64,000 nucleotides of DNA, taken from Acrasis kona (lineage: Eukaryota > Heterolobosea > Eutetramitea > Acrasida > Acrasidae). The translations under genes were made by a program, and so were the position numbers. The DNA is taken from positions 62,001-126,000 of the forward strand of contig JAOPGA020000605.1 of assembly GCA_026419775.2 (NCBI GenBank), in the 5' to 3' direction. Below the pieces are notes generated by a model. The model saw nothing but the letters and a program-made list of their open reading frames with translations. It made no database searches and was not told the origin of the DNA. Of this stretch, positions 9,655 to 23,760 are shown one piece after another. The stretch's first letter is position 1. Every line of letters begins with the position of its first letter.

Positions 9655-12600
9655 ATGCCGCCTCACAGCACCTCACTTGATGGCGACCCTAACATATTAA
9701 AGTCTTTTGAAACATATATTGTTCAAGTATGCGAGCTATTGATAGATTCAGATCCAGGAGAGCTAGAAGTAGTTGTGAAATCAAGCACAAGTGAGCTAGA
9801 AAAATACATTTATGATCCAGAGATGCTATTGTTTTTTGTACAGCAATCAAAATCAGATGAAGATGGTGCAGAAGAAGATGGTAAGCGCTTAAATTCATCA
9901 TTTCTCAAGATTGTAGAACCAGCCAGATCTGACTCCAGTAACACTCGTTATAACTGCTCACTAGACGTTTCCTTCAAAGATGGGGCTTCAGGAGTAGTAT
10001 TTGTAAAAAGAGACTCCAAGCTATTCGAAAAAGAAATTCCTCAGATAAAAAGTGGGAGGAAGAAGATTGCAGGATTAGTGCAAACAGTCGTTATAAACGA
10101 TCAGACGAATCCTTTCCAATTTCTGCAGTCATACATATCAAGCACATTTGAACCTTACTTCTCTTCGTTTGAAAGAGCAAAGGGAAAAGACAACAAGCAA
10201 TCAAATCCTGTTCAACTAATAACAGAGAATTTACATTCGCTAAAACAAGCTTTAGATAAATGCCAGCAAAGCTTTCAGATTCCTGAAATTGATGTATTAG
10301 GATTTATTCATCCACTTATTAAAGAGCTAGTGCGAAATGAGGGTTCTAAGCTTGACAACAACCTTTATGTTGGTGACAAAATTAGTGAATTCAAAAACAA
10401 CACAAACCTACTTATAGAAATCAGCAACAAAGTTACGAAGTGTGCATCTGAAATTGGAAAGCTGACAAAGAGGGCTGAGTAAGTCAGAGAATTTTCGTAT
10501 AATAACCTTCAATAGAACTTCAATAGTAACTAGTGCTCTAGAGGAGGTGAACTTTTGGAGCGCACTTGAAAGAGCTCTAACAATTGTCGACCAAAGTTTA
10601 AAAACAAGAGAGGTCGAGTTTACAAAACAAATATTGAAGGCAACAAGAAGGAATGTGGCATACACAGCGTTAACCACAACTGAAATCGAAAAGGCTCTTC
10701 CTAAATCAAGGGAGTATAATAATTTGTTGAAGGATTTCCCTATACATGACCTATTACATGCAAAGGTAAGGACAAAAAAGCAATCATTACTAACAACATT
10801 AGAACATTACAGCTGTTCATATTGTCAGTAATAAAGCCTTCAATCTTCTGAACAAAATTAAAAACGCACATCAATTCTCGAAGGATTATCCTTATCCTCT
10901 TGAGAGAGCATTAAGGCTAATGGAGGCGGTTTCTCGCGACGTTCGTGATAAACTGATGGAGCTATTGAGACCCATGCAACTTCTCCATCTCAGCTACGAT
11001 GAATTCGACAAGACCGTCAAGTTATGTCTAGATCTTTTCAACGATTTCCAAACACAAGCTAGTCACTTCGCTCAGGCGGCAAACGAACTCTTGAAAAAAA
11101 AGCAACAGAACACAGTGTTGATAAGATTGGAACATTTACCACTGCAAAGACGCATAGAAGAAATTCGTACATTTAGACTCCATCATTTTGAACTACACAT
11201 GGTAGTTTCAAGAGTACTTCCGTCCGAAAAGAACAGCTCCGCAACAACTGCAGTCGCACAGAAACGATTCTCCGACAATGAAAATGAAGTGAATCCACTC
11301 ACAGACATCAACAGGGCATACGATGACATTAAAGCACTGGAAGGTAAGATCATTGATGTGTCGGACGAAGGAGTCACATTGTGGAGAAATGCGCTCAAGA
11401 CCTACAATGACAAAATCGAGATGGTAGAATCATACTTGATAAAGGAATTAGTCGATAAATTAGGAGCCGCCAAGAATGCAACAGAAATGTTCCGAGTTTT
11501 TTCAAAATTCAACGCATTATTCTACAAACCAAAGATCCGCACAGCAATCCAACAATATCAAAAACAACTCATCGAAAAAGTAGCGGATGACGTTCACAAG
11601 TTGGAAGACAAGTTTAAAATGCAATTTGCAGCGTCCGAAGCCGAACGAATGAGTAACATTAGAGATTTACCTTCCCTCTCAGGAGCAGTCATTTGGGCCA
11701 AACAAATCGAAAAACAATTAGACACTTATATGAAAAGAGTCGAAGATGTTTTCGGAAGAGGTTGGTTCCGACTACAACGATTGCGTCAAAAGGACAACAT
11801 GTGGATCTTGAACGAAAGTTTGGCAGAGTTCATGGGATTACCACTAATCAAATTACAACATCGAATGCAACCCGGCGGCGGAGTTTTTTCGCTTCCACAA
11901 GTCAAATTAGAAACAAAAGGAACTGCATTGGCATTAGCCTTTTTAGAACTGGTCTATTGGGATTCACGCGCACAATGGAGCGTCATGAGCCAAGAAAGTT
12001 TCATCGCACTACGCAAATCGGAAGAAAAGGCCAAAATACCAGAACTATCCACTTTTGAAGCCGCGAAGGAGTTATTGAAGGAGGAAGGAGTGGGAGCAAG
12101 ACATGTGGAGGAGGCAAGTCTTAGACGAAAGGGCGAAAGCTTTCGTAATAAACTACACAACAACATTGACACATTGGTCGAACAATGGAATCGAGACGTG
12201 GTCGACCAAATCAAAAAGTGGAACATTTTCGAAAGAAGCGAAACTGGACGTGACTTGAGAGTGAAGGGTTTCATTTTCGAAGTACACAAATCATCAACCA
12301 CCACCAGTCAACTGGTGGTCAACTTTCCTGAAGAATTGGGCGTGTTGATCAAGGAAGTTCGAAATTTAACGTCCATGGGAATGCAAAATCGAATCAGACC
12401 TGATATTTTGATTGCAAATATTGACACCGAACCCATTTATCCAGTAGCCGTGTCGCTCATGGAGAGCGTAAAGACCTTTAGCGTGGTGCTAAACGCCATG
12501 GATCACTCTAACGTGGCTCCGCTAGTGGCCAAAGAAATGAATCTGGTGTATCAAAAGCTATCCGATGGATTCAAATATCTATGGAGCGGTTCGTTGTTGG

Positions 12601-15600
12601 ATAAGTATAGCAAGGATTTGTACGACGTGGTCATGATCTTTCAAGATAAAGTCAACACCATCACTTGCTATCATCACGCCATTCAAAATGCATTACAAAA
12701 TTTGAAAACGTGTCACTTGTTGAAACCAGGAATCTTTGCTGATTTCATCTCCCAAATTCAACAGACTATTGATAATTTGAATCTAGCAGAGGACAAGAAT
12801 GACAAATCTTCTAATTTGACGTGGTGGGTGAAACGTCTCAATAAGACCATTCAACAAATCTTGTTGGATCGTTTACAAGAATGTTGCGAATTGTTCAAAT
12901 GCGAATTCACAAATATGAACAAGGGCATCACGTCGGGTCCACTCGGTGCGTCGTTGCAACCGTTTACGATTCAAATCAAAATGCATCATCGAATCATCTC
13001 CACCCATCCTCATCAATCTCAAATGAGATTGCATCTTTATCAACAATTTTGTACTTGTTTATCGTGGATATGTGCCAGTCCAATCATCAGAGGAGATCGC
13101 TTCGATCATGCGCTCTCCAAAAATCAAAACAATGCTCAACAAACTTACATGTACTTGTATCATCAATTACCGCTCGAGTCCATTCAACAAGTGAATGCAA
13201 GTATGGACCAATTATTGGATTCTGCCAATCAATGCGTCGATCAATGGTTAAAGTATCAGAGCCTATGGGGACTCGATCTAAACGAAGTGGTAGAAATGTT
13301 GGGTTCGAATTTGACCAAATGGATTCAATTACTCACGAGCATAAAAAAGACAAGACTCAATATGGACAAGAGCAACAATGAATCATTACAAGATGACTTT
13401 GGCATGATCGTGGTCGTTTACAAGGACATTTATGAAAAAGTAATGGCCAAGTACGAAAATGTGATGAGAGATTTGATGATCAAATTCAGATCCGAATTGG
13501 AAACTCACATCAAGAAGATGTACAATTCGTTAACGCAAGCACGCGCCAAAGTGGAGGCCACGAATGTGGAATCTGATGCAAAGGGTGCGTTCAAATTCTT
13601 GGAGTATTATCATCAAATCAAAAAGAGACATGCCAAGTGGCAAGAAAAGTTGATCACCTTCAAAAAGGGCGAAGATTTGTTGAATCAGAATCGAATCCAT
13701 TTCACGGATGGATGGATTTATCATGATCAGATTCAAGGAGAATGGAACGCATTCAATCAGATCGTAAACCGAAGAAACGAATCGGTAAAGAACGTGAGAA
13801 TGGACCTGATTGCTTCTCTCAATCAACAAGATTTGAACCTATCTCAAAAAATGAAAGAGTTCCCGGAGGAATGGAAGAGAAACAAACCATTAAATGGAAA
13901 CACCAAACCAGAGGAAGCTATTGGTGTTTTAAACGTGATGCAATCCAAATTAAAGAGATTATTGGATGATGCCGATCGAGTCAACAAATCAAAACAAGCG
14001 CTTGATTTGGATGTCGTCGATGCCAGCGATGTGATCAAGATGAACATTTATCAACAAGAGATTGATAATTTGAAATCGGTGTGGACCACGTTAAAGGAAC
14101 TATGGGATAACTTGAACACTTTGAGAGAAATACCTCTCCATAGCGTGAACCCACGTAAAGTTTCTACCAATCTCGAAGAATTCAACAACAAGATTTCGAA
14201 ATTGGAACCTTGGATCTTACAATACGCTGCAGTGGAGCACTTGCAAAATACATGTAGGGATTACATCAAGGACATGAAGATTATTAGAGAGTTACGAACG
14301 GAGGCCATGAAGGAAAGACATTGGCAAGAATTACGCAAGCAACTCGATGCCAAGTGGATATTCAGCGAAATGACGCTGGGTAATTTATTCGATTCTCGCA
14401 TTCAAGATCATTTGGAAATCTACAAGAAGATTTTGAACAGAGCTCAAGGAGAATTGGGTCTAGAAGTATTCTTGAAGCAAGTAAAGGATACGTGGCAGAC
14501 GTTACCCTTTGAAATGGTCAATTATAACAACAAGTGCTTCTTGATGAAGGGATGGGATGATTTGTTCGCGTTAATCGGCGATCACTTGAAATCATTAAGC
14601 GCCATGCACGCGAGTCCCTTCTTTCATAATTTCCAAGACGATGCCATTCTATTGGAATCAAAAATTAATAAAGTAAGAATGTTATGTGATGCATGGATCG
14701 ACGTGCAGAGGATATGGGTCTATTTGGAAGGTGTTTTTGCAGGTAATGCAGATATCAAATATCAATTGCCTCAAGAAACACAAAAGTTCCAATCCATCAA
14801 TAACGAATTCATCAACTTGATGAGAAGAATACAATCGTCTCCCATTGCATTCGAAGTGATTCAAATTCCAAACGTGATCCAATCTCTTTTGAAATTGAAC
14901 GATTTACTAATCAAAATTCAAAAATCATTGGGAGAGTATTTGGAAAAACAAAGAAATGCATTCCCTAGGTTTTACTTTGTTGGGGACGAAGATTTGTTGG
15001 AGATTATCGGAAATTCGAATAGTCCAGAAAAGATTCAAAAGCATTTGAAAAAAATGTTTGCTGGTGTTTGTTCGTTGATGATCGATGAAGAAAATAATGT
15101 GATTGGCGTGAATAGTAGAGAAGGAGAATCCATACCATTCGTTACCAAAATTTCAATCGTGAATCAAAGCATACATGCTTGGTTAAATGCAGTAAGCGAA
15201 CAAGTCAAAATGACATTAGCTACGTTGACGCAATCATCGTTCGAAACATTACTCGAACACGATCAAAACGATCAAGATTTAAATCACGAATGGTTCATGA
15301 AATGGATCGATACTTATCCTTGTCAAGTCGTCATTACCAGCATGCAACTATTATGGACTCATCGAGTCGAAAATGCATTCGATAACAATTTATCATTATC
15401 ATCTTCTGTTACTTTGAAAATTGAAAACATGTTGGATGCATTGGCAGATACTGTGTTATTGGACATTCAACCATTACAACGTAAAAAGTATGAAAACTTG
15501 ATTACTGAATTGGTACATCAACGCGATGTATGTAGGCGATTAAAGGACATCAAGTCATCGCTTGATTTTACTTGGTTATCCAATATGAGATTTTATTGGA

Positions 15601-18600
15601 AGAAATCACCATCCATCGTCGATTCACTCGTGATTTCGATCGCCAGTGCTACATTTACCTATGGATGGGAATACATGGGCGTAGTGGACCATTTGGTACA
15701 AACGCCTCTCACTGATCAATGCTATCTCTCGTTAACACAAGCGTTAGATTCTAGATTGGGCGGTAGTCCATTCGGACCAGCAGGTACCGGTAAAACAGAA
15801 ACGGTCAAAGCATTAGGTATGCAACTAGGTCGTTTCGTTCTAGTATTTAACTGTGACGATAACTTTGATTTCAAAGCCATGGGCAGAATCTTGATCGGAT
15901 TGTGCGAATGTGGAGCATGGGGATGCTTCGATGAATTCAATCGTCTACAAGAACTAATCCTATCGGCAGTTTCTCAACAAATACAAGCCATACAACAATC
16001 CCTTCGAAACAACGTTTCACAAATGGAACTAATGAACCGTCAGATCAAATTACATGCTTATACTGGTATATTCATCACCATGAATCCAGGATATGCTGGT
16101 CGTAGTAACTTACCAGATAATTTGAAACAATTATTCAGGAGCGTGGCCATGGTCAAACCAGATAAGCAATTAATTGCACAGGTCATTTTGTTTAGTCAAG
16201 GTTTTAAACAAGCGGAGATTCTCTCTAATAAAGTTGTCTTGTTCTTTGATATTTGTCACAGCGAGCTATCGAAGCAATCTCATTATGATTTTGGATTGCG
16301 TGCGCTCAAGAGCGTGTTGGTGAACGCTGGGTACTTGAAACGCCAATCCATTCAATCACAAAGCAATCGACAAGAATCTAGTTTGTTGATGCAGAGCGTT
16401 CAAGAAACCATCATACCCAAGTTAGTAGGCGAGGACGTTTCGTTGTTGAATCACTTGATGAGCGAGTTGTTCCCAGGCGTAATTGTCGATCAAATACCGC
16501 TCACTCAGTTAATGAACCACATTTCTGATTTGTGTAAGGAACAGTGTTTGGTGAACGATCCAAAGTGGGTCGACAAGATGATTCAATTATACAAGATTCA
16601 AAATCTACAACACGGAGTGATATTGGTGGGTCCGACTGGATGTGGAAAGAGCACATCATGGAACATTTTATTGAGCGCTCTGGAGCGATTGGAATCAATC
16701 AAGGCCAATTCATATGTAATTGATCCAAAGGCACTCACCAAGGAACAATTATATGGTTGGTTAGATCCAACCACCAGAGAATGGACCGATGGAATCTTTA
16801 CTCACTTGATTCGTAAAATTGTAGAAAACGTAAGAGGACAGAGTCAACAGCGCCACTGGATCATATTCGACGGTGACGTGGATCCAGAATGGGTAGAAAA
16901 CTTGAATAGCGTATTGGACGATAACAAGTTATTCACGTTGCCCAACGGAGAGAGATTGGCCATTCCACCCAACGTTAGAATCATGTTTGAGGTCAAGGAC
17001 CTGAAATATGCAACGCTTGCTACTGTTTCTAGGTGTGGAATGATTTGGTATAAACAAGATATCGTCGATTTGAGCATGATCATTCATCACGAAATGCACG
17101 TCAATCCCATTCATCAAGTTTTGGAACCATACTTGATGGGTGATCAAGGATTAATTAAACAAGTCACTCACATTGCATCTGGTTTGAACCACATCATGCC
17201 ATTCGATCGCATTAGAGCCATTTCGTCGGTATTTACAATTCTCAAAAAGAGCATGACCCTTATATCGAATTACAATGCTCAAAATACAGATTTCCCATTA
17301 TCTAATCAAAAAGTAAGCGATTACATGACCAAGAGAATGGTATTTGCATTGTTCTGGGCATTCGGTGGTTCGTTAAACATGAAGGATCGTATTCAATTCG
17401 GTCACTCCATTACCAATTTGATACAGAGCACCACGAATATACAATTACCTCCCATGCAAGAAGATTTGATCGATTATCAAGTCAATCTAGAACAAGCCGA
17501 TTGGAGTAATTGGAGAGAATCGGTGCCTCAAGTCACCATCGAATCTCATAAGGTATCTTCATCCGATGCAGTGATTCCCACTCTAGATACCACCAGACAC
17601 GAACACTTATTGGCATCATGGATACTAGATCACAAGAACGTAATCTTGTGTGGACCACCTGGTAGCGGTAAGACCATGATACTAACAAGCGTGCTACGTT
17701 CGTTATCAAACTACGATGCTTGCTTTTTGAACTTCTCGAGCGCCACTCAACCAGAGTTGATTTTGAAATCATTCGAACAATACTGTAGCGTCGTGAATAC
17801 ATCCAAGGGATTCGTGTTACAACCGAATCAACCAGGAAGGCGATTGGTCGTCTTTTGTGACGAAATTAACTTACCTGCAAATGACAAGTATGGTACACAA
17901 AGGGTGATCACCTTCATGAGGCAATTAATTCAACACAAGGGATATTGGCGCGCTAGTGATTTGGAATGGATTCAATTGGATCGAATCACTTTTGTGGGAG
18001 CTTCCAATCCACCCACCGATGCAGGCAGAGTGGCATTATCGGAGCGTTTCCTTCGTCACTGTGCCATCTTGTTCGTCGACTTCCCTAGTACAGAAAGTAT
18101 GAAACAAATCTATGGTACCTTTAACAAAGCGTTGCTCAAGAGCGTTCCTAATCTTGTCCAATACGCAGATGCTACTACAAATACCATGGTCGATTTCTAC
18201 ACTCGTTCTCAAATGCATTTCACCCCTGATCAACAACCTCACTATGTATATAGTCCACGTGAGTTATCACGTTGGGTGCGTGCCATGAACGAAGCTCTCA
18301 AACCAATGCTACAACACGTTGTTGATTTGAAGGAATACATACGATTACTAGTACACGAGGGCCTTCGCATCTTTTGTGATCGATTGGTACATGATCACGA
18401 AAGACAATGGACGCACTCCACCATTGACTCCATCGTATTGAGTCACTTTGTGGTGGACGAGCAGTGCTTACAAAGACCAATCATCTTTAGCAGTTGGATC
18501 ACAAAGAATTACACCAGCGTACAAGTGGATCAATTACGTGATTTATTAACACAACGATTACGTACGTTCGCAGATGAAGAATTGGAAGTCAAATTGGTAC

Positions 18601-21600
18601 TATTCGATTCTGTATTAGAACATGTATCGCGCATCGATCGAGTGTTGAGACAACCGCTCGGTCATTTGCTACTAGTGGGAGTGAGCGGTGCAGGTAAGAC
18701 GGTTCTATCTCGCTTCTGCGCATGGATGAATGGCTATAGCGTGTTCCAAATCAAATCACACAAGAACTACACCATCAAGGACTTTGAACAAGATTTACGA
18801 AAGGTATTGAAGAGAGCCGGATGTAAGGACGAGAAGATTTGTTTTATATTTGATGAATCCAATATATTGAAACCTAGTTTCTTGGAGTACATGAATTCGT
18901 TATTGGCCAGTGGACAAGTACCTGGTTTGTTCGAAGCCGACGAGCACTCAGCATTAATGAGCGCCATCAAGGATCAAAATCAGTAACACCAACGTGATGA
19001 ACGTTGATACCGATGACGAACGATATCAATGGTTCGTCAAACAAGTTCAGAACAACTTGCACATTATATTTACGATTAATCCAGCAAATGCCGATTTCAA
19101 AACGAGATCAGCAACCTCTCCTGCATTATTCAATCGTTGCGTGATTGATTGGTTCGGTGATTGGTCACAAGAAGCGTTATATCAAGTAGCAGAAGCATTC
19201 ACCAATCACATTTCACAGGAGGACCACCAACAAGAATCTAATCACTCATCGTTAGCTGCTGCAGTGGTCAAATGTCATCACACTGCAAAAACATTATGCG
19301 ACGCCAACGTCAAAATGAACGGTCAAAAGAACCACGTAACGCCCAGACACTTTTTGGATTTCATCAAGCACTTGAGCGACCTTCATCAAGAGAAAAGCGC
19401 TAGCTTGCAAGAACAACAAACTCATATCAATAAGGGTTTAGAAAACTTGACAAGCACTCAAGAACGAGTGAATGAATTACAACAAACGCTTCGTATTCAA
19501 GATGCTCAATTAGCAGCAAAGAATCAATTGGCAAAAGATAAATTAATCGTCATGGTGGAGAACCAAAAAGACGCAGAGAACAAAAAACAAGAAAGTTTGG
19601 CATTTTCGCAACAGTTACAAATACAGAGCCAAAACGGATTGGAGAGATTGAAATTGGCCGATGAGCAATTGAGTCAGGTCCAACCCATGCTTGATAAAGC
19701 AGAAAAGGACGTGAGCAGCATCAAACAAACTCATTTGAACGAATTACGTGCATTGTTGACTCCTCCAATGTTGGTCCAAAAGACATTAGAGGCAGTGGTC
19801 ACCATGCTAGAGAGTTCCAATGAATCCAACACCAATAAACAGTTCACGTGGACCGATATCAAAAAGTACATGTCTGGTCAAACCTTTATCAAACAAATCC
19901 TCAACTTTGATAAGCGACAATTGACAAAGAAGGTCATTTCTAAAATATCCAAACAATACTTGGCCAGTGGATCCATGGATTCAAAATCAGTTTATAATGC
20001 TTCACAAGCATGTGGTCCATTATGGGATTGGGTAGTCAGCATGGTCAAGTATGCAGAAATCCATGAACAAGTGGCACCGCTCAAAGCAGAAGCTGAGCAA
20101 TTAAAAGCACAAGCTGATTTGTTAGCTGAACAAAAATCACAAATGGAAGAAATCATCGTTCAACTGGAATCAAAGATTAAAGTGTACACACAAGACTACA
20201 CAACGCTACTTAGCGAGACCAAATCCATAGAGATGGAAATGGCACAAGTAAAAGCCAAAGTGGAGCGTAGTACATGCTTATTGAATAGTTTATCGAGCGA
20301 ATCCATACGTTGGAGAGAAGAATCTAATAACTTTGCTCAACAAACGAGCACATGTGTAGGTGATTCGTTATGGAGCGGTGCATTCTTGACTTATGCTGGT
20401 TTCTTCGACGAACAAGATCGTCAATTATTAACTCATCAATGGATGACCGTACTGGATCAATGCGACGTTATTTACAAACAAGATGCCAACGTGATCGAAT
20501 TACTTTCAAAGAGCGATCAACGATTAGAATGGGAGGCCAATAAATTACCCACCGATGATATTTGCGTACAGAACGCAATCATGTTGACTCGTTTCAATCG
20601 TTATCCAATGGTAATCGATCCAACAGGTCAAGCCGTTGAATTCCTCATGAATCAATACAAGTCCCAAAAGATTTGTAAAACTAGTTTCTTGGACGCTGGG
20701 TTCCAAAAAATGGTGGAGAGTTGTTTACGTTTCGGCACTCCACTGCTGATTCAAGATTCAGAGAACATTGATCCCATCTTGAATCCAATTCTCAATAAAG
20801 AAATCAGGAGAATAGGTGGTAGAAATTTAGTAAGGTTAGGTAACCAAGACATTGATCTATCTCCCACTTTCTTCTTGGTGTTATCTACCAGAGATGCCAC
20901 TCATCCATTCGATCCAGATCTATGTAGCAGAGTGACTTTTGTTAATTTCACGGTCACTCCATCTTCGCTTCAATCTCAATGTTTGAATTTGATTTTACAA
21001 AGCGAAAGACCAGACATTCAACAATTGAGGAGCGAACAAATCAAATTACAAGGTGAATACAAATTAGGATTGAGTCAATTAGAGAAGAAACTATTAGATG
21101 AGCTGAGCGAAGCCAAGGGTAATTTATTAGAAAATGAAAATCTGATCAGCACATTGGAGAGATTGAAAGCCAATGCTCACGAAATTGACGAAAAGGTAAA
21201 ACAATCGGATCGCGTCATGGAACAGAGTAGAGTTGTTTCGGAACGATATTATCCATTCGCTCAATACTGCAGTACGATTTACTTTAGTATGAATCAATTG
21301 GGCGATTTACACTTTTTGTATAAATTCTCGTTACAATTGTTCTTTGACATGTTGAGCGCCGTGTTGAAATTACCGTCGGCGACCGAAGGCGAGGAACATG
21401 TCATGACGAAGAATGATCGAGTGCAATTGTTGATTGATGAATTGTTGAGAATTACACACGAACGAATTAGCATTAGTTTGTTACATCAGGATCAATTAGC
21501 ATTCGCGATTCGATTGGCACAAATTAGAATCAACAAGAACGTCATTCCCAACGAAGAATTTGATTTTGTGACCAAGAGCACATTACAAATCACACACATG

Positions 21601-23757
21601 GACCACCTCGACGATGACGAAAATCAAATCAATCTCAATCATCATCAATTACAATTAGTGAAACAAATTTCACAAATGAGAGGAATGAATGGGATTGAAT
21701 CTAGTTTGAAACAAGATTCATCCGAATGGAAACAATTCATTCGAACGGGATCGTCACCACCCGCATTTTGGAAATCTCAAGATTCGATTCATGAACCAGC
21801 ACTCGATGAATGGAGAAGAGCAGCAATGTGTATACTTTTCAGACCCGATTTGTTCATGCATCACATGGGCCAATTCGTAATTCAAGTATTAGGTCCCCAT
21901 GCATTGAAATTCAACGCTCCTGATTTACAAATCACCGTTAATCAATGTGACCCCTACACTCCGATGCTATTGGTGAGCATGACCGGTTATGATGCAAGTG
22001 GTCGCGTCGAAGAATTATCACAATCAAAGAGACAACCGCTCGTGAGCATCGCCATGGGATCATCTGATGCTTATGAACAAGTGGATGCTGCACTGTTGGA
22101 TAATATGAAGAGAGGTGGTTGGTTGTTGGTCAAGAACGTTCATTTATCACCACAATACTTGCAACAATTAGAGAAGAAATTGCACATTTGTAAATTGGAA
22201 CAAAAATCAAATTCGAATTTTAGATTATTCTTGACGAGCGAAATACACCCTAGTTTACCAGCCAATCTGATACGAAGGAGCATAAAGATTGTTTATGAAC
22301 CGCCTCAAGGCATTCCTTCGCATTTGTCGAGAACATTTGGTAATTTGAACCCATCTATGGTCGATAAAGCACCTGTGGAGCGTGGAAGGTTATTATTGTT
22401 GGTGAATTGGTTCCATAGCGTAGTACAGGAGAGATTAAGATTTAAGCCGTTGGGATGGAGTAAATTCTACGAATTCAACCAATCTGATTTGAAATGGTCA
22501 ATGGATACTGTGAACAAATGGGTCGATTTGACGTGCCAAGACCGCACCAACGTGCCCCCTGATCAATTACCTTGGAAAGCTCTGCATGTATTATTGGGAG
22601 ATAGTATCTATGGTGGTAAAGTAGATTGCGAATTTGATTTGATCATTTTGAAATCATTTTTGGAACAATTGTTGTCGCCAAGTGCCTATCATAATGAATT
22701 TAGTCCTGCACCTGGCGTGCCACCGATTAAAGGAACTCGCTACGAACATTTCATGGATTGGATTAGCAGATTGGAAAACGAGACACCATCTTGGTGTGGA
22801 TTACCTGATCAGGTCAACAAGATGATGTTGATCAAAAACGCATCGGATATGATGCAAAAGGTGAGGATGTTGAATGCTCAAGATGATGTGATTAGATCAT
22901 CACCTGATTCAAATGCGAATCAATCTGTTCAAAGCGAAGCATCTTCTTATGGAAATACACTTAAACCATTGATTTGTGATTGGTTGAAGTGGTTACCGTC
23001 TCCATCTTCTGATCAAGTTTTGAAAATTAATTCAAACAAGATTAAACATTCACAATTGTGTGAAGAAAGTCCATTGTTTAGGTACTTTAGTAGGGAATTG
23101 ACAACTGCTTGTGATTTGTTGTGGTGCGTGACGAGAGATTTGGAGGAGTTGATTGCAGTGTGTGATGGAACGATTAAGGTTACTAATCATCACCGTGATT
23201 TGATACAAGCGCTAAGTAAGGGCGCAGTACCTTCTTCTTGGAGGTTATACGAATTGCCGCAGTCGTTGTTGACCGTGGATGCATTTTTGAGAGATTTAAA
23301 GAATAGAATGGTTCATTATGGTGATTTGTGTAAATCGGTGACAAAGAATGAAAAGTTCACAACGGATAGCATATGGCTTGGTGGACTCTTCTCACCAGAG
23401 GCCTTCTTGACGGCAATGAGAGAGTATGTGGCTCAAGTGCAACATCTACCCCTAGAGACGTTAGAATTACAGGTATGTACAGAAGATGATTATGACTTTG
23501 TTGTTAGTGGACTTCAAATGGAGAGCGGAGAATATGTTGAGCACAAGGTGGTACCGACACAGGCATTATCAACACCACTAACAAATCTCAAACTCAAGTG
23601 GGCTCAAGCACAAGAACAACAATCACCAATGCTCAAGGTTCCCTTCTATTTAAACAGCAACAGGACCACAATGCTGTGCACGTTGCCCCTCCAACACGAA
23701 GCACAAGATGCCAACTTACTAAGACAAAGAGGACTTGCAATTATTGCATGGAATTAA
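9655..23757 (+). CDS. DYNC1H1: Cytoplasmic dynein 1 heavy chain
   Basis: Exons 9655-10478, 10534-10765 and 10803-23757 (introns 55 and 37 nt) give about 4,670 residues, close to the usual 4,600 of this minus-end microtubule motor. The N-terminal tail shows VVFVKRDS and SYISSTFEPYF. The motor follows: AAA1 GPAGTGKTE near residue 2009 with CFDEFNR, AAA2 GPTGCGKST near 2294 with noncatalytic WIIFDGDVDP, AAA3 GPPGSGKT near 2635 with CDEINLP, and AAA4 GVSGAGKT near 2977 with FIFDES. The coiled-coil stalk flanks a microtubule-binding domain (about 19750-20060), then AAA5, AAA6 and the C-terminal domain. AAA1 (FNCDDNFDFKAMGRI) is the cytoplasmic type. One extra base near 18975-18985 breaks the frame between AAA4 and AAA5 (TAA at 18984-18986); conserved sequence resumes at once, so the break is probably a sequencing error. 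Confidence 0.93.
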
Positions 23758-23760
23758 AAT

